Notes: a model not told the origin generated them from the letters alone. A stretch of DNA of 64,000 nt from Ciona savignyi (GCA_000149265.1 CH003275.1:1937994-2001993); one strand, 5' to 3'. Counted from the first letter of the stretch, positions 11,324-23,202 are shown. Numbers and translations are program-made.

Positions 11324-14300
11324 CTGCACATGCAGCTAAATGACAATCGCACAAAATCAAACATGCAGATTATGCTTAAAAGAAAATGGTAGATTAAATG
11401 ATAAGTAAGAGATGCTTAAAAACTCTAAAATTAACACATCAATTTTTTTATGGTATGTTAAATGTATGGAATGTAGTTTCATTCTGTTAAATGGCAATGG
11501 CAAATAACAATTAGTCATAACATGCACGGAAGAACAGCTAAAGAGAAGAGCTACATCTTTAAGACTTCACAAAAAATATCACAAAAATGGCATACATACT
11601 CATTAGTGATATGTATATGCATAAGTATAAATATAACATACATATATTTGGCCTGTAAATTGTTTTGGATTAAAGTCCACATTGTCATTAAGTCTAGATC
11701 AGTGGTTCCCAACCTGGGGGTCGCGACCCCCAAGGGGGTCGCAAAGCATGTTAAAGGGGGCCGCGAGGCTGTTGCTAATGTAAGAACAAGGGTAAATGTC
11801 AATAGGACTGGGTGCACCGGTACGCTAGTAGTATGTGCTATCTTGTGTTTAATTTTCCATTAGGACATTTCATTCGGATTGCTAGTAGCACAATATTATT
11901 GTATCAGTATGCGTCCACTGTGATGTCATATCGTCCACTGTGATGTCATAAAACTATGACCACATGACTGTGAACGTGCAATAGCTGCAAATTGGAACTC
12001 TATTAGAGAAGTAGCCTAGTATTATTATACAACAGAAATCAGTCAAAAACTTGAAATTGATAAAAATAGTTAAGGGGAGCATGATTTTTTTAGCTGCAGA
12101 CCTACAAGACACGTTTAGCTGCAGACCTACAAGGTGTTCAACCATCACACCGATTTGTTAATAAATGCATGTAAAACATTGCATATAAGTGTGGGTCACA
12201 GAATCTGCGAACAAAATTTAAGGGGGTCACCTAAACAAAAAGGTTGGGAACCACTGGTCTAGATCAAAAGGCTGATAAGTGAATATAATGGGGAAGTAAA
12301 TAAATATTATTTGTTCAGGGAAAATTTATGATAATGAAACATGTTGCAAAATAATAAAATGCTTTTATAAAACAAAGCTTCAAAATTCTTCTTAATGATG
12401 TGACATGTATAACTTGTAGGGCCTACTAAACTTGTTAACCATAAAACTTTCAAAAAATATTAAATGTTAAGAATTTTAAGACGTTAACAGTATAGTGCCA
12501 AGTATGACGGCTCGAACAACCAATTAAAATTTATGGAGGTCTGCTATCTAGTAGGACAGACTAAACAAAACTGTTTATTAGCGGTTAAAATAACCTCAAT
12601 ATAGCAAACTATACAAAACAATGGAATTTTTATTCTAGTTTGTTATCGTTAGGGATGCACAAACTAGAATATCTTGGTATTCTAGAATAGTTATTTCGAA
12701 TCCAGAATATCGAATCCTATTCTATATTAAAAAGCAAACTCGAGTTAAAGTGGCAAGATTGTCAGAAATTTCTGCTTCCGCTGACTACCTCTGTGATTAC
12801 ATACTTATAATCATAGGCGGCGACTTCAGTAAAATGTTACCGTTGCGCGAAATTTTATGACGTCACAATCGGCCCTATGCCTCGAACTAACTCGGATAGA
12901 ACTATGATACTAACGATTTACAAAGCTAAAAGATTAAGCCAGGAGTTTAAGTGTTTAATCTAACTACTTCCCCCGCTGAAATATTGCATGGTCGTTAATA
13001 CGCAGCTCAGCGTCAACAATACGGAAAGAATATACCAAATATTTATGTGTCTGCGAGGGCTGTGCAAGAATCCAGATTCTTATAACGGTTAACTGATCAA
13101 AGATAAAAAGCGTTAACCCGTTAACCGATGTTTGCCTACTGTTCTCTCTAGCTAATACTTAGTAATGGGAAAGAACATGGGCGAAAAACGGGAGTGCGTC
13201 AGTGGTCCTGTATTGAATCTAGGTCAACGTAACCCTAGGTCAAACCGCCGATCGAAGCAATAAACACCGCTGGAAAAGCGGCGCTGCGGTTAGACGATTT
13301 AATGTGATAATTATTTAAAAGCGCAGGGAATTTTTTGCGTAATTATAAAACAGACATTGCGGCGAATTTAGAACGAAAGTCGGCGCCCATGCTTATAATA
13401 TCAATTGTAATCAACGCTGCTGCAATATGTACAATGGAAATAAAAAGGAACTCCATGCAATTATAGTTTCTTAATGTGCAATGTATATTTATTTCGAATC
13501 CAAATATTTCGAAATAAACGTAATATTTTGGGATTCGAATCCCGTAGGATTCGAATCCGGAAGATTCGATATTCTAGTTTGTGCATCCCTAGTTATCGTG
13601 TTTCACAATAATTGTTTTCATATTTTTTAAAACAAGTTTTAGTTAAATAATGTTATCACTTATAACTCATTATATTTTACTTAATTTAGAAAATTTCAAA
13701 TCTTTTATTTTTTGTACAAAAATACAGATTGCTTTGATTCCCAATTTATTTATAAACATAATGCACAGTTTTGGTAAGCATGCAACTAGTCATCTGAATG
13801 CAAAAGTTATGCAAATCTCACAAAAGCATGGCAAAAGCTAACATACCTCCATTTTCCTTTGGTTTATCTTTCCCATTTGTCACCTCTTTTTCCTCGACAA
13901 TCTTAGTGATTTGCCGATTTGGTGACTTATCAGGGCTTGTCACGCCAGGTATGTCTGGTAAGTTGCTGGGTGGCGTGTTAGCCATCGGTGAAGATCGACA
14001 TTTCAATAAAAATGAACGATCGTAAATAATCCTTGTTCCTGGAATGTTACGCATAATAACAATCAATCAAATTTCAATTTAGGGGAGTTCTCTTTTTTTT
14101 CACTTAAATCTTATAAAGCTGAATCCTGCCCAAGTACTGGGTCATGATTGCACACTTTAGACAAGGATTTATTTTATTAATTTTGATTTAAAGTTTTATG
14201 TTGCAATTTCTTTTCAAATTGTAAGGTGTGTTTTTTTCTCCGTTATACCTTGTCTATTTACTGACGTGTTTTAACTACTGCAGTTTTTCTGTTATACGCT

Positions 14301-15770
14301 GCCTCCTTAACTTAAAATAAATATGCCATTTTTCTTTAATATCTTTAATAATAAATAAAGCTAAACAGATCAGCCATAATAAACAGGTTTTTAATACAAG
14401 GTGTAAATTTTAATACTAGAATGTCTTGTTGGCACCTTAACTTAACACCTACATAAGAAATGTATCTAGCAGTGCAGGATTAGGGACAGCTGATATGAAG
14501 AATGGTGTCATTAAGTGTTTGCCATTCATGGAATTATGTAAATTCGCAAGCTGGTTAAATAATTTAATGATTTAATCTGTTGTTGACATTGCACAATGTT
14601 AAGGTAATTACGGAGGCTATTTCTCCAATCACCTAATTTTGAGAATAACATTGCTGGCAAGTGAGTCACCGATTTACCAGAGACATTAATGAATAAATGT
14701 AAAATGTAAATTATGCATTACAAAATTTGGTTTTAAGCAAAATTCGTTGGAAAACAACAATGTTTACCTCCAGGGGTGGTTGAGTAAAGCGTTCCACCCG
14801 GTGTTGTTCCGTAGTCATTCGGCAACTCAGATAGGTGGTTCAACTAAAATGCAGTGGTTAAGTTTAATTGCAATTATATAAAGTACTATTACAGCCGTAC
14901 TGGTATATACTTCGTAACCTAATGGATTTGTAAGATAGACTAATAAACAAAATTTAAGCAACACAAATGAATTTTAATATTCAGTTTGATTATTGAATCT
15001 TAGTTTCAGAATTTGGAATAACGTAACCTGAAAATGAAATAACTTAACCTCCCAAAATGTCTCATGAAATAAGTATTAAACATCAAATTTATGTCTTGAT
15101 CATAGACAAAGTATAAAATGATTATATTATTTTTATTGGTTCTGGAATATTAGAATAGGTTACTCTATCACTGGGTTGGAAGAGAAAAAAAAATATATGG
15201 TCATTTATGGGTTTGGATATTGTTTGTCCAGTTGGGTTGTCGAAACTGTCACCATCTGCTTCCTATTAGTGAGATGTTGCTTCGAACAACCAATTTAGGT
15301 CTATTATAGAAAATAATCCAGTGACAAACTGGATAGGATAGGATATTCATGCTTATCCTTGTGAATGGGAAAACCAAGGGGGTTAACACACGGGCAATCG
15401 TCAGATCACCTTGTGCCCACCGTCGGGTTACTGGAGTTATTGCAGTGTGTTGTGTATGAATTACACGTTCCTTCAGAGTAGTAGAACCTATTAATCTGCT
15501 GGGTTCAGGCAATGTCTGTTAAGTGCCTTGCCCGATGAAATAACGGACTAGCGAGCGACCAGTTTGGAACCTGCGACCTTTCGGTTAAAAGGCGTCGCAC
15601 TAAACCACCAGACTAACCGGTCTGACTAACTGTCATCCATGTGAGTATGTTATTGCACAAGATATCCACACAATGGTAGCAATAATATTTTCTTATTTGC
15701 AGTACCGGTACAAGTTTAAATACAAACTCACCCGAATGTGTCTGATGGGAATTCCCTTTGATTCACTCAT
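10668..15770 (-). CDS. eif4ebp: eIF4E-binding protein (4E-BP) with a possible long C-terminal extension
   Basis: Repressor of cap-dependent translation: it holds eIF4E until mTORC1 phosphorylates it. Exons on the minus strand: 15770-15732 ([13 protein letters not shown]), 14843-14768 (through [17 protein letters not shown]), 14038-13847 ([17 protein letters not shown] onward), then the frame-compatible 11323-10668. The eIF4E-binding motif YDRSFLL (Y-x4-L-phi) is intact. The two TTPGG priming sites (T37/T46 equivalents) and the S65/T70-like sites in [10 protein letters not shown] are present, as is [14 protein letters not shown] resembles the RAIP motif. Exons 1-3 encode about 102 residues, near the full length of a normal 4E-BP (about 118), but contain no stop. 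I saw no TOS-type FEMDI ending. Exon 4 would bring the total to about 319 residues. Reading through the exon 3 donor would instead stop after GMLAFAMLL. Family identity is very sure; the 3' end is not. Confidence 0.9.
11700..12256. mobile_element. hAT-like MITE with 8-bp target duplication
   Basis: 557 bp bounded by CAGTGGTTCCCAACCT and AGGTTGGGAACCACTG, flanked on both sides by GTCTAGAT (11692-11699, 12257-12264). Just inside the left end GGGGGTCGCGACCCCC forms a further palindrome. It contains two short tandem duplications (CGTCCACTGTGATGTCATA at about 11927 and AGCTGCAGACCTACAAG at about 12093). It lies in intron 3 of the 4E-BP model. Confidence 0.85.
12650..13591. mobile_element. 942-bp hAT-like element with Ac-type tips
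   Basis: Ends TAGGGATGCACAAACTAG and CTAGTTTGTGCATCCCTA are exact inverted repeats extending about 24 bp, flanked by GTTATCGT on both sides (12642-12649, 13592-13599). The tip TAGGGATG is that of Ac-like hAT elements. Subterminal TTCGAATCC motifs repeat in both orientations. No transposase frame was seen, so it is non-autonomous. Also in intron 3 of the 4E-BP model. Confidence 0.85.
14113..14365 (+). repeat. Dispersed repeat, copy 1
   Basis: Shares an ordered series of blocks with 25320-25612: AGTACTGGGTC, TTGCACACTTT, TTAATTTTGATTTAA, CTGACGTGTTTT, ACTACTG and CTCCTTAA, and it ends in an A-rich AATAAA-type tail (ATAAATAAAGCTAAAC). It lies in 4E-BP intron 2. The tail suggests a retroposed element, but no source gene can be named. 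Confidence 0.5.
15331..15624 (-). mobile_element. Near full-length SINE, reverse orientation
   Basis: Reads from the reverse-complemented tail GGATAGGATAGGATATTC to a tRNA-like head. On the minus strand the head contains an A-box-like TAGTCTGGTGGTTTAGTGCG and a B-box-like GGTCGCAGGTTCCAAACTGG. This defines the family: tRNA-derived promoter, about 170-bp body, (TATCC)n tail. Confidence 0.75.
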
Positions 15771-16704
15771 TCTTATCTTTGTTACAGCAAATACCAAAGG
15801 CACAAATGTTTAAATTTGATCTGTTCTAACCAACAAAAGAAATGTTAAATTCTTGCAAATTCTCTTTTACCATATCATAAATTATTAAGAAATGTCATAA
15901 ATATCTTTAACATAAAAGTAAGAGCTTTAGCCATTATCTCTCAGTAATATATCTTTTCTTACAACTGCTTTATTATCTAGGGTTAATAATTGAGATTACA
16001 ATAAATATACTGCATGCAAATTGATCATTTTGACCACATGTGCACTTTCCGCCTAAAAATTTTATGCCTGTGTTTATAAGGCATACACAACATATTTACA
16101 ATTCCTATTCGATTCCTAATAGTAAGATCAGTAAATAAAATAATGAAAAAAGGGAAATACCCTATGTTATGCAAAACTTAGCATAGAAATTTAGGTACAC
16201 TATACATACATGTTTAAAAGATGCAAATAGAAAAAAATATATATATATTGTGCTAGCATTCTAAATGTGAAACATATATAAAATATTTACTAGCTGCTAT
16301 TATGCAGAGTTTGCATTACAAGCCTTGCGCATCATTAAAATAAGTGGCCTAGTGCAAGCTAGTCTTATAGTTGCAATGGTTTCTTTATTGCATGATGCAA
16401 TCTGTAATAAAATTACAGCACCGAAATTAGGCCATTAAGGGGTATATTATACACACGTCATTTATTACAGGTTTGAGTCATGCCACAGAAAACAGGCCTC
16501 AAGCTTCATCAGAAGATAAATAATGTGATATTCCAATGATTCATAACAGCTATGGTGTGAACAGGAAGGACTATGTGGACACTGGACAGTTTAATGTCCA
16601 CCCAAATGTGTGCCTATATAAATTTATATATATCAACCATACAGTATATACTTGCCGTGCACATTTATAATTAATCTTAATTTGAATACGGTTTGGTATA
16701 TGCA

Positions 16705-17241
16705 AATGGTTTCCAACTGGAGGTCTGTGAACCCACAGCACCCAGTGGCTATCAGCAGGTTGGGACCCTGTTGGAAAGTCTTTTTTCTGTGTGGCGGATT
16801 TTGCACCATTATTTTTTAACCTAACATTTGAGCCGCGCCAGCAAAGCAGCAATACTAATTCGCGCCACCACAAACAAAGTTGCATTATTTTTAAATTAAA
16901 CTTTGAAATATAAAGCTTAAAGTATCAAAAATACTGACATAACTGAAAGGAAGTGTAATCACGCCACGCCAGCATGATTTTGGGAGTTTTCTGCGCCAAT
17001 ACTCAAAAAAGTAGTCCGTGCGTCACGCCAGATATATCCGCCGCATCATATGCACTTTCCAGTAGGGGGTTGGGGGTCCGTAAGTTTGGTATGTGTAAAA
17101 AAAACTTTAGCGTAATACAAAATAAACAGGTGATCACCTAATCTTAATATACAGTAACTATTTATTACATAAACATTATTGTCTATTCACAGCTTAACTT
17201 AATTTTCAAATGGTACACAAAAAAAGGTTGGGAAACCACTG
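16705..17241. mobile_element. hAT-like MITE interrupted by a second MITE
   Basis: Left end AATGGTTTCCAACTGG and right end GGTTGGGAAACCACTG are imperfect inverted repeats. Flanks TATATGCA and TTTATGCA match at 7 of 8 bases, consistent with an aged target duplication. The interior from 16773 to 17054 is a different element. Confidence 0.65.
16773..17054 (+). mobile_element. Nested MITE, same family as in OST3 intron 1
   Basis: Bounded by TGGAAAGTC and ACTTTCCA, matching the reverse complement of 3361-3650 throughout, for example CTTTGAAATATAAAGCTT and AGTAGTCCGTGCGTCACGCC. Its position inside another inverted-repeat element shows it inserted later. Confidence 0.6.
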
Positions 17242-17382
17242 TTTATGCAATGTTTAATTAATTTTAAAACAATATTTCGCCACTGAATTGTCAAATATTC
17301 ACTGATCGGCCTAGTAATATAAAAAAGTAAAATTTTTGTTGCAATAAAAAATTGATAAAACTTAAGTAGTCCAAGCATAGCC

Positions 17383-17580
17383 TTGGCTTTCAGCCGAAGG
17401 ATGGTAGATTTGAAACTGGTCGCTAGCTTGTCGGTTGTGTCCTTGGGCAAGGCACTTAACCGACATTGCCTGAACCGAGTGGAATAATGGGTTCTACCAA
17501 TTTGATGGAATTTTTTAATCATACACAACACACTGAAAATATCTTCGGTAATTCGCCGACGGGAGGTGATCTAAAAGCCC
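17383..17580 (+). mobile_element. 5'- and 3'-truncated SINE
   Basis: Begins in the B-box region (TTGAAACTGGTCGCTAGC), continues TTGGGCAAGGCACTTAAC and ACACAACACACTG, and stops at GGGAGGTGATCT without a tail. Confidence 0.65.
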
Positions 17581-18838
17581 TTAAGTACCCTTAAAAAAGA
17601 TGCAAATGATATATAAACAAGTTTTAAAAAGCCACTGATGATTATGCCTAATAAAAGTATCATAGGCCCAGCCAGGTTTATAAATCAACTAAAAATTCAA
17701 AATGCACTGCAGTAACATTGATTAACTAAACGGATACTTTTTATATAAAACAACTCGTTCAGACTGCAATTCAACGTATACCGATGTATATATAATAGGA
17801 TGTATTTACAGCTTATTATTGCATAACAGACAACCTAGGTCATCAACAAAGGTTAGGGCCTTTCTCCCTTGCAAAGTAAATGACCTTATCAAGGCAGACT
17901 GGTCGACGGTCGTTGCGCTGCGGCAATCAGCTTATTTTCATCGAATCCTTAAGCGGTTGCAAATTCGACATACTTAGTTTACGCTACAGAATCGTAAATA
18001 GGTTTTGCAAGCTTGTATATACAATTTATTGCCACCCGCAGAGGTAACTCGGGTTCAAACATTAACCACGCCAGTCAGCTGAAAAGATTGTAAACATTCG
18101 GAAACTCAGCCATGCCTTTGCCTTTTTTACTGATTCTTCATGCTCATAAACACCCCATAGAGATTTGATCGGTATATCATTCCACTTTTGTTTTAAGTGT
18201 TTTATTGTTGTTAAATATTAGTTAACACTGCAGTGAAAATACTATTTAAAAGGTTAGATTTTTCATTGCACTAACCACGAAAAAAATGTACAACTTAATA
18301 ACGGTACGCGAGATTGACTATTTGTGATGACTTAATCAAGTCTTACGAAAGCCCATAGATGGGGAATTTTGACAGTCCTACTTGTACAGATTCAGAAATT
18401 ACTTTTCAAATTTGAATTGCAGCCATTTATACACCAAAACAGATTTCGCCCTCGTTAATATAAGCTACGTGTTTTCTATTACGAATGAATCTACTAGAAT
18501 AAAGAATCATGTGACAGCCTATAAAAGCCTATATTGCGACGTTGGGCCGAATCTAGTCAGACATTAGTTCTAACGAATTTGCCCAATCAACGTCACGTAA
18601 TGAAAACATATGTTGCTTACACCTAACGTCGCAATCGAATATCACGTGAGAATGGTGTAACGTTGCCTCATGCTCCGGTTTGACTCCGGTTTCAATTAGG
18701 CTCTGTCTGGGCTTGTTCAACCACAAAACTGACTGCGAAAAAAACCCAATGGTGAAAATATACTAATTTCTGATATTTTAATAGCATGTTTGGTCGTAAT
18801 ATTAAGAACAACAACCGAATACCGTGGTAGGTTATAGT

Positions 18839-19094
18839 TCTTTGGCTTTCAGCCGAAGGATGGCAGATTTGAAACTGATCACTAGCTTGTCGGTTGTGTC
18901 TTGGGCAAGGCACTTAACGGACATTGCCTGAACCGAGTGAAATAATGGGTTCTACCAATTTGAACAAATTTTTCAATTTTACACAACACACTAAAAATAT
19001 CTTCGTTAACCCACCTACGAGAGGTGTTAAACCCCCTTGCGCTTTTCCATCCACGGGGATAAACATAAATATTCTATTCTATCTTATCTTATCC
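18839..19094 (+). mobile_element. SINE with a complete TATCC-type tail
   Basis: Lacks the outer tRNA head, keeps TTGAAACTGATCACTAGC, TGGGCAAGGCACTTAACG and CCACGGGGATAAACAT, and ends in TATTCTATCTTATCTTATCC. Its first 200 bases are closest to the copy at 17383, suggesting a shared subfamily. Confidence 0.7.
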
Positions 19095-20088
19095 AACAGA
19101 TATAACGCTTGGAGTACACATCACAACATTCTAAGCACTGCCTTGGCTTTATAATTATGGGCTCCCTTCGAATCCGAAGGGAACCATGTTGTTTTCAATC
19201 AGTTTTATTTAATTTGTCCAAGGCAAAACGTTTAGCAATGCTATGTGACAAACAGGCTATTTGTCACGACCCATGGTGTTACAATAAACCCAAAATTAAA
19301 TAATTCTCCACATGCCAAAAATCGTATTTTTACTCTGATGGTCTTTTTCCTCTATCTTTGTAGTAGAAAGTAGTAGGCTATATAGGTTTATTGCAAACAA
19401 ATGGATGTTTAAGATATGTGCTATAATCTGGGGGAAACAGTTTATCCCAAAATACCCCCAAAATATAATATACAAATGCAATCCTAAATTGTCCTTTAGC
19501 TAGAGTATTATAACTATAGCCAATTTAAACATTTACAAAAAAGAATCCGGCACATGATATCCCAGAAAATCATCCCCACTCACTGAAAATAATCAGTCTG
19601 TTGACAATCTCACAGACTATCAACAGGAAGGAAAAGTCGAACTGAATTTAAACCTTTATAAATGCTCAGTGCGATATATAAGGTAAATCACGAAAGGGGA
19701 ATTCCCGAGATACCCTGAATTATAAAAAGGACGGCCGTTTTGGACTCATTCTGTTTCCCTTAATTTTGACCCGATCTAAAAAATGTCCAATTTTCTTTAC
19801 TTTAATTTCTTACATATAACATGAATGAATTAGTAACTCGGGAACCCATTCGTTTTTGTTTGCAGAAACAAATAACATACACCAAGTATATCACATGATT
19901 AGGTAACCGAAATATGATAGAAGAAAAGCTTCTGCTTGCAGAAATGTATAGCGTGGTAAGACTGGGTTTTACAAATAGCGTTTGATAACACGTGGTTGAC
20001 ACTGTCTAGTTATATTTGGTTTAGCATTTCGTAATATTAATTATAATTATACTCTGTAAGATAGAATTTTATGCCTTAAAAGGGTGTT

Positions 20089-20094
20089 TTTATT
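20089..20094 (-). terminator. Candidate poly(A) signal of the zinc-finger gene
   Basis: TTTATT on the plus strand is AATAAA on the minus strand, 60 bp beyond the stop codon at 20154. Confidence 0.45.
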
Positions 20095-20153
20095 TAAACA
20101 TGCGAAACACGAAAACAGTGCAAAATGAATATGGCACTAAATGGAAAAATCAC

Positions 20154-22518
20154 TTAGATTTTGTTGTGGCAGCTCACAGCATCATTTTGCAGTGCTATAC
20201 CCGAGTCCTCAGACCATTTACGTATATCAATACGAACAGATGTCAAATTGAACTGCTTTTTCTCAAGCAGTTCACTCACGACCCCACTAACGCCGTTTTT
20301 AGAAAGATTTGACTTAGTTTTTCTATCTTCTTCGTCGCTGGTTCCACCGGAATAACCCTCGTCTGCTGTAGAAGAGTCTTCTTTTCTTTGAGACTGCTTA
20401 TCCGCTTGAAAAAAATTGGTAATATGTCTATGAGGGACACGTGTTGCAAAGTTTGCATGTAAATTGGATTTAAGTTCTGGCAAGGAAAATGGCGGCCATC
20501 TTGGTATGGATTTTGTATCTGAATTACCGACAAGTCGATCGATCGATTTGAATATGCTTTCTTTGCTGGGCGTGAAAATAAATTTGTTTTGTGGTTTTTG
20601 AAGTTCGCTGATAAAGTTCGTTAAACTGAATTCATTTCCACACATTGGCGAAATAGGAAGCTGTAATTTCGGCTGAGCGAGAGAGTGTTTTCGTTGAAAA
20701 TTAGTGGCAAAGGCAGCAAACTGGTGATTGAACGACAAGGGCGGTGGACCCGTTTTCCATTTCATCTCATTATGTCGTGCTGCCAATCCTTGTTGCAAGA
20801 CGTCCTTGCTTGAAAAGGTTTTGGTGCCATCGTGAACCTATACAGGAATAGAAGTTATTGGTATAATGTTTTGTTGAATTGTTAGGTTGGTGAGTAATAC
20901 TTTGCAATATCGACTATGAGAGAGTGGTATTTTTATCGGGCTAAGATTCGAACCCCAGATGGACTCGTCACTAAGATGTTTTTTTGTATAGAAGTATTGG
21001 TTGGTGTATCGGTCGCGGTAACTATTCGGCCACACAAAGTGTAAGTGGAATGGTATTCTGACGACTGCGAGTATTAAACGAAGCGCTCTGTTAATAACCG
21101 AGTGGTAAACATGCGTAATCAACATCCGATGGTAACTGTTAAACCGTCAACCGAAGGGTTTTCGGATCAATCTCTATTGCTGGTTATATCTTTAAATAAA
21201 CCTTCTGCATGTTGCATGAATACATTTGTTTGAGGATTAAAAAAGAACAATGTTTCCATACTTTATAACACACGACCATTGCCTATGTAACACGACTTTT
21301 GAGAATACAGCATAACAAAACGCATGCAAAATAAACTGACCTGTCTCTGGTGCCTTCTTAGGCTGTTAATATGTCGAAACTTTTTAGAGCATTGGTTGCA
21401 TTCGTAGGGCTTTTCTCCAGTGTGGATGCGAAGGTGTACAGTCAGTGAACCAAGTTGACTGAACTGAGTCGAGCAGAATTTACAATTGTAAGGTTTCTCT
21501 CCAGTGTGTACCTGCATGAACGAAATAAAAAACCTCGAAAGTTATAAAGGAATTAATATAGTCTATTCTATAGAAGACTGCTAATGAAAATGTGTGGCAC
21601 ATTTAAGGTCAACATTGGGCAAAGCCGACACACATTTTAGTATTTTTGAGCTAGGCAAATTTTGAACTCGTAATTTGCTTCTCGCCAGGACTCTAGGACT
21701 TAACGGCAATATGTATAAGTTTCGTTAACAATATGGGATCATTCTACGTTAAAACAAATCGATATGGTTTGATCACAATACATTCTTTACCGGGTGTTTT
21801 GAATATTTGCTTATTTTATTTCCATCTATATTTTTTAGGTAAACATTCTGATTCGGGTTATCACACGACGTTAAAAAGGGTAGTTTACACAGCAGGGTTC
21901 ATACGGCACGGTCATTAGACAGAACTCACAAATTAAAAAAACACTTACTCGTTCGTGCACTTTCAAGTGACACAGATAAGAAAACGTCCGGTCGCAAAAT
22001 TTGCATTTAAAAACTTCTCCCTTTGCATCATATTTGTTTTCCATTTTGATCGGCGTTTTCTTTTCCGGGACTTCCCCGTGTAGGCCCGGGCTAGCAACAT
22101 CTTCTTCGTCTGTTGTGACTGGCGAGAGAAAGCGGTGGACCGGAACATTTTCATTCCCGCTCTCTCTCTCAAAAAGTTTGGTATTCGGTAAAAAGTTGCA
22201 AATTTCAGCGTTGAATGGGACAGAGTTCCGAGTTGCCTCAGCATTTAGTAACATTTCGCTGTCAAACGCGAGTTTTTTTGCAATTCCCGGTGACGAAGGT
22301 GGGGTGACGTCAAGACATACCTGTGCCACCCCGTCCTGCGTTTTTCCTGATGCTTCGTCAAAATTACGCTTCCGACAAAACTGGCTTTGGTTGGATAGCA
22401 GAAGAGTAGTATTCGCATCTACTACATCATCATTATTCGATAGCTCTGATCGTATTTTTACGTCTTCTTCGCACGAATGTCGTGGCAGTTTTAGTTTGAA
22501 CGACCGAAATGAATTCAT
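20154..22518 (-). CDS. Three-finger C2H2 zinc-finger protein, 474 residues
   Basis: Probable nuclear DNA-binding regulator. Exons: 22518-21949, 21511-21341, 20837-20154, all joined in phase 0. Finger 1 is [20 protein letters not shown] then RVH; finger 2 has YNCKFC and LTVHLRIH; finger 3 has YECNQC and LRRHQRQVH. Canonical TGEKPY linkers join them. Both introns interrupt fingers at the same place, between the two zinc-binding histidines. The N-terminal 165 residues and C-terminal 220 residues are Ser/Thr/Pro-rich, with SP/TP sites ([21 protein letters not shown]) and an acidic Ser-rich patch ([18 protein letters not shown]) resembling phosphodegron-type sequence. No KRAB, BTB, SCAN or SET domain is seen. 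The start is the first ATG in a frame open only from there. Subfamily unknown. Confidence 0.85.
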
Positions 22519-23202
22519 TCTAGTGGTTTTCAGTTATTGGCAGATACGGGTTTTCTTGCAAATAAACCCATAATTTTAATATGAAACGTTTAAAAAAGTA
22601 AGCCAATGTGTACAACTTCCCTGGAGAATTCCGAAAAATAAAGAAATTAACTCCTAATATGTCTATGTTATTCCATACAATTAACATATATACGACTTAA
22701 ACTTACCAACAAAAAATATACGGATAAAACATGCCTATTTTCTATTTTTGCAAGTTAACTGACATACATGAAATTCTGTTTAACTTCAAAAAATATAAAT
22801 TACATTATACCGAATTCAGACAGCCGACCGACACTGAGCATGCGGTAATCTGACAAATGCATTAGTTATAACGACTGGTTCACCCTGTCCGTTAAAAAAC
22901 ATACATATCCTGCCTCTCAATTGTTTAATTTAAGTTTACCCCGGATTCTAATGCATATTATAATCATTATTATTTGAATATATAGATACGTTCTTGCCTC
23001 CTCTGGAAGAGACAGGGACCTTCTTGCCTTCTCTGCATTTACTATGGCACATGTGCTACGTTTCAGTTGATAGTACTAAACAGTCCATGTCTTCGAACTA
23101 GGATCGACGTCTCGTGCCGACCTCGCATGAAATGACCGTTGCCTCTTGTCGCCGTCGGTTTTGTTGGTGCCAGTTGAAATAACAATAACACGCACGTTGC
23201 AA
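22519..23202. other. Upstream region of the zinc-finger gene
   Basis: AT-rich sequence with no TATA box close to the start codon and no open frame of note. It includes a short near-duplicate of TCTTGCCT-CTCTG around 22994 and 23023. The zinc-finger promoter is presumably here. Confidence 0.35.

Larger units (their letters stand above)
15771..20088. other. Intergenic region between 4E-BP and the zinc-finger gene
   Basis: About 4.3 kb that holds a nested MITE pair (16705-17241), two SINEs (17383, 18839) and AT-rich sequence with a short TA microsatellite near 16235. The only sizeable frames lie within transposons or lack any protein feature. The 4E-BP promoter should lie in the first few hundred bases, but no distinctive element is visible. 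Confidence 0.4.

Noticed and set aside
15249-15512. 87-codon minus-strand frame
   Set aside because: Translation of the SINE body; related frames recur in the copies at 18924 and 26752.
16571-16885. 104-codon minus-strand frame
   Set aside because: Lies mostly within the nested MITEs and shows no domain.
20938-20985. tRNA-like 3' half with TTCGAACCCC in the zinc-finger intron
   Set aside because: No pairing 5' half or acceptor stem; probably a repeat fragment.
22001-22573. 190-codon plus-strand frame
   Set aside because: It is the antisense shadow of zinc-finger exon 1, whose minus-strand frame encodes a C2H2 finger and has consistent splice sites.
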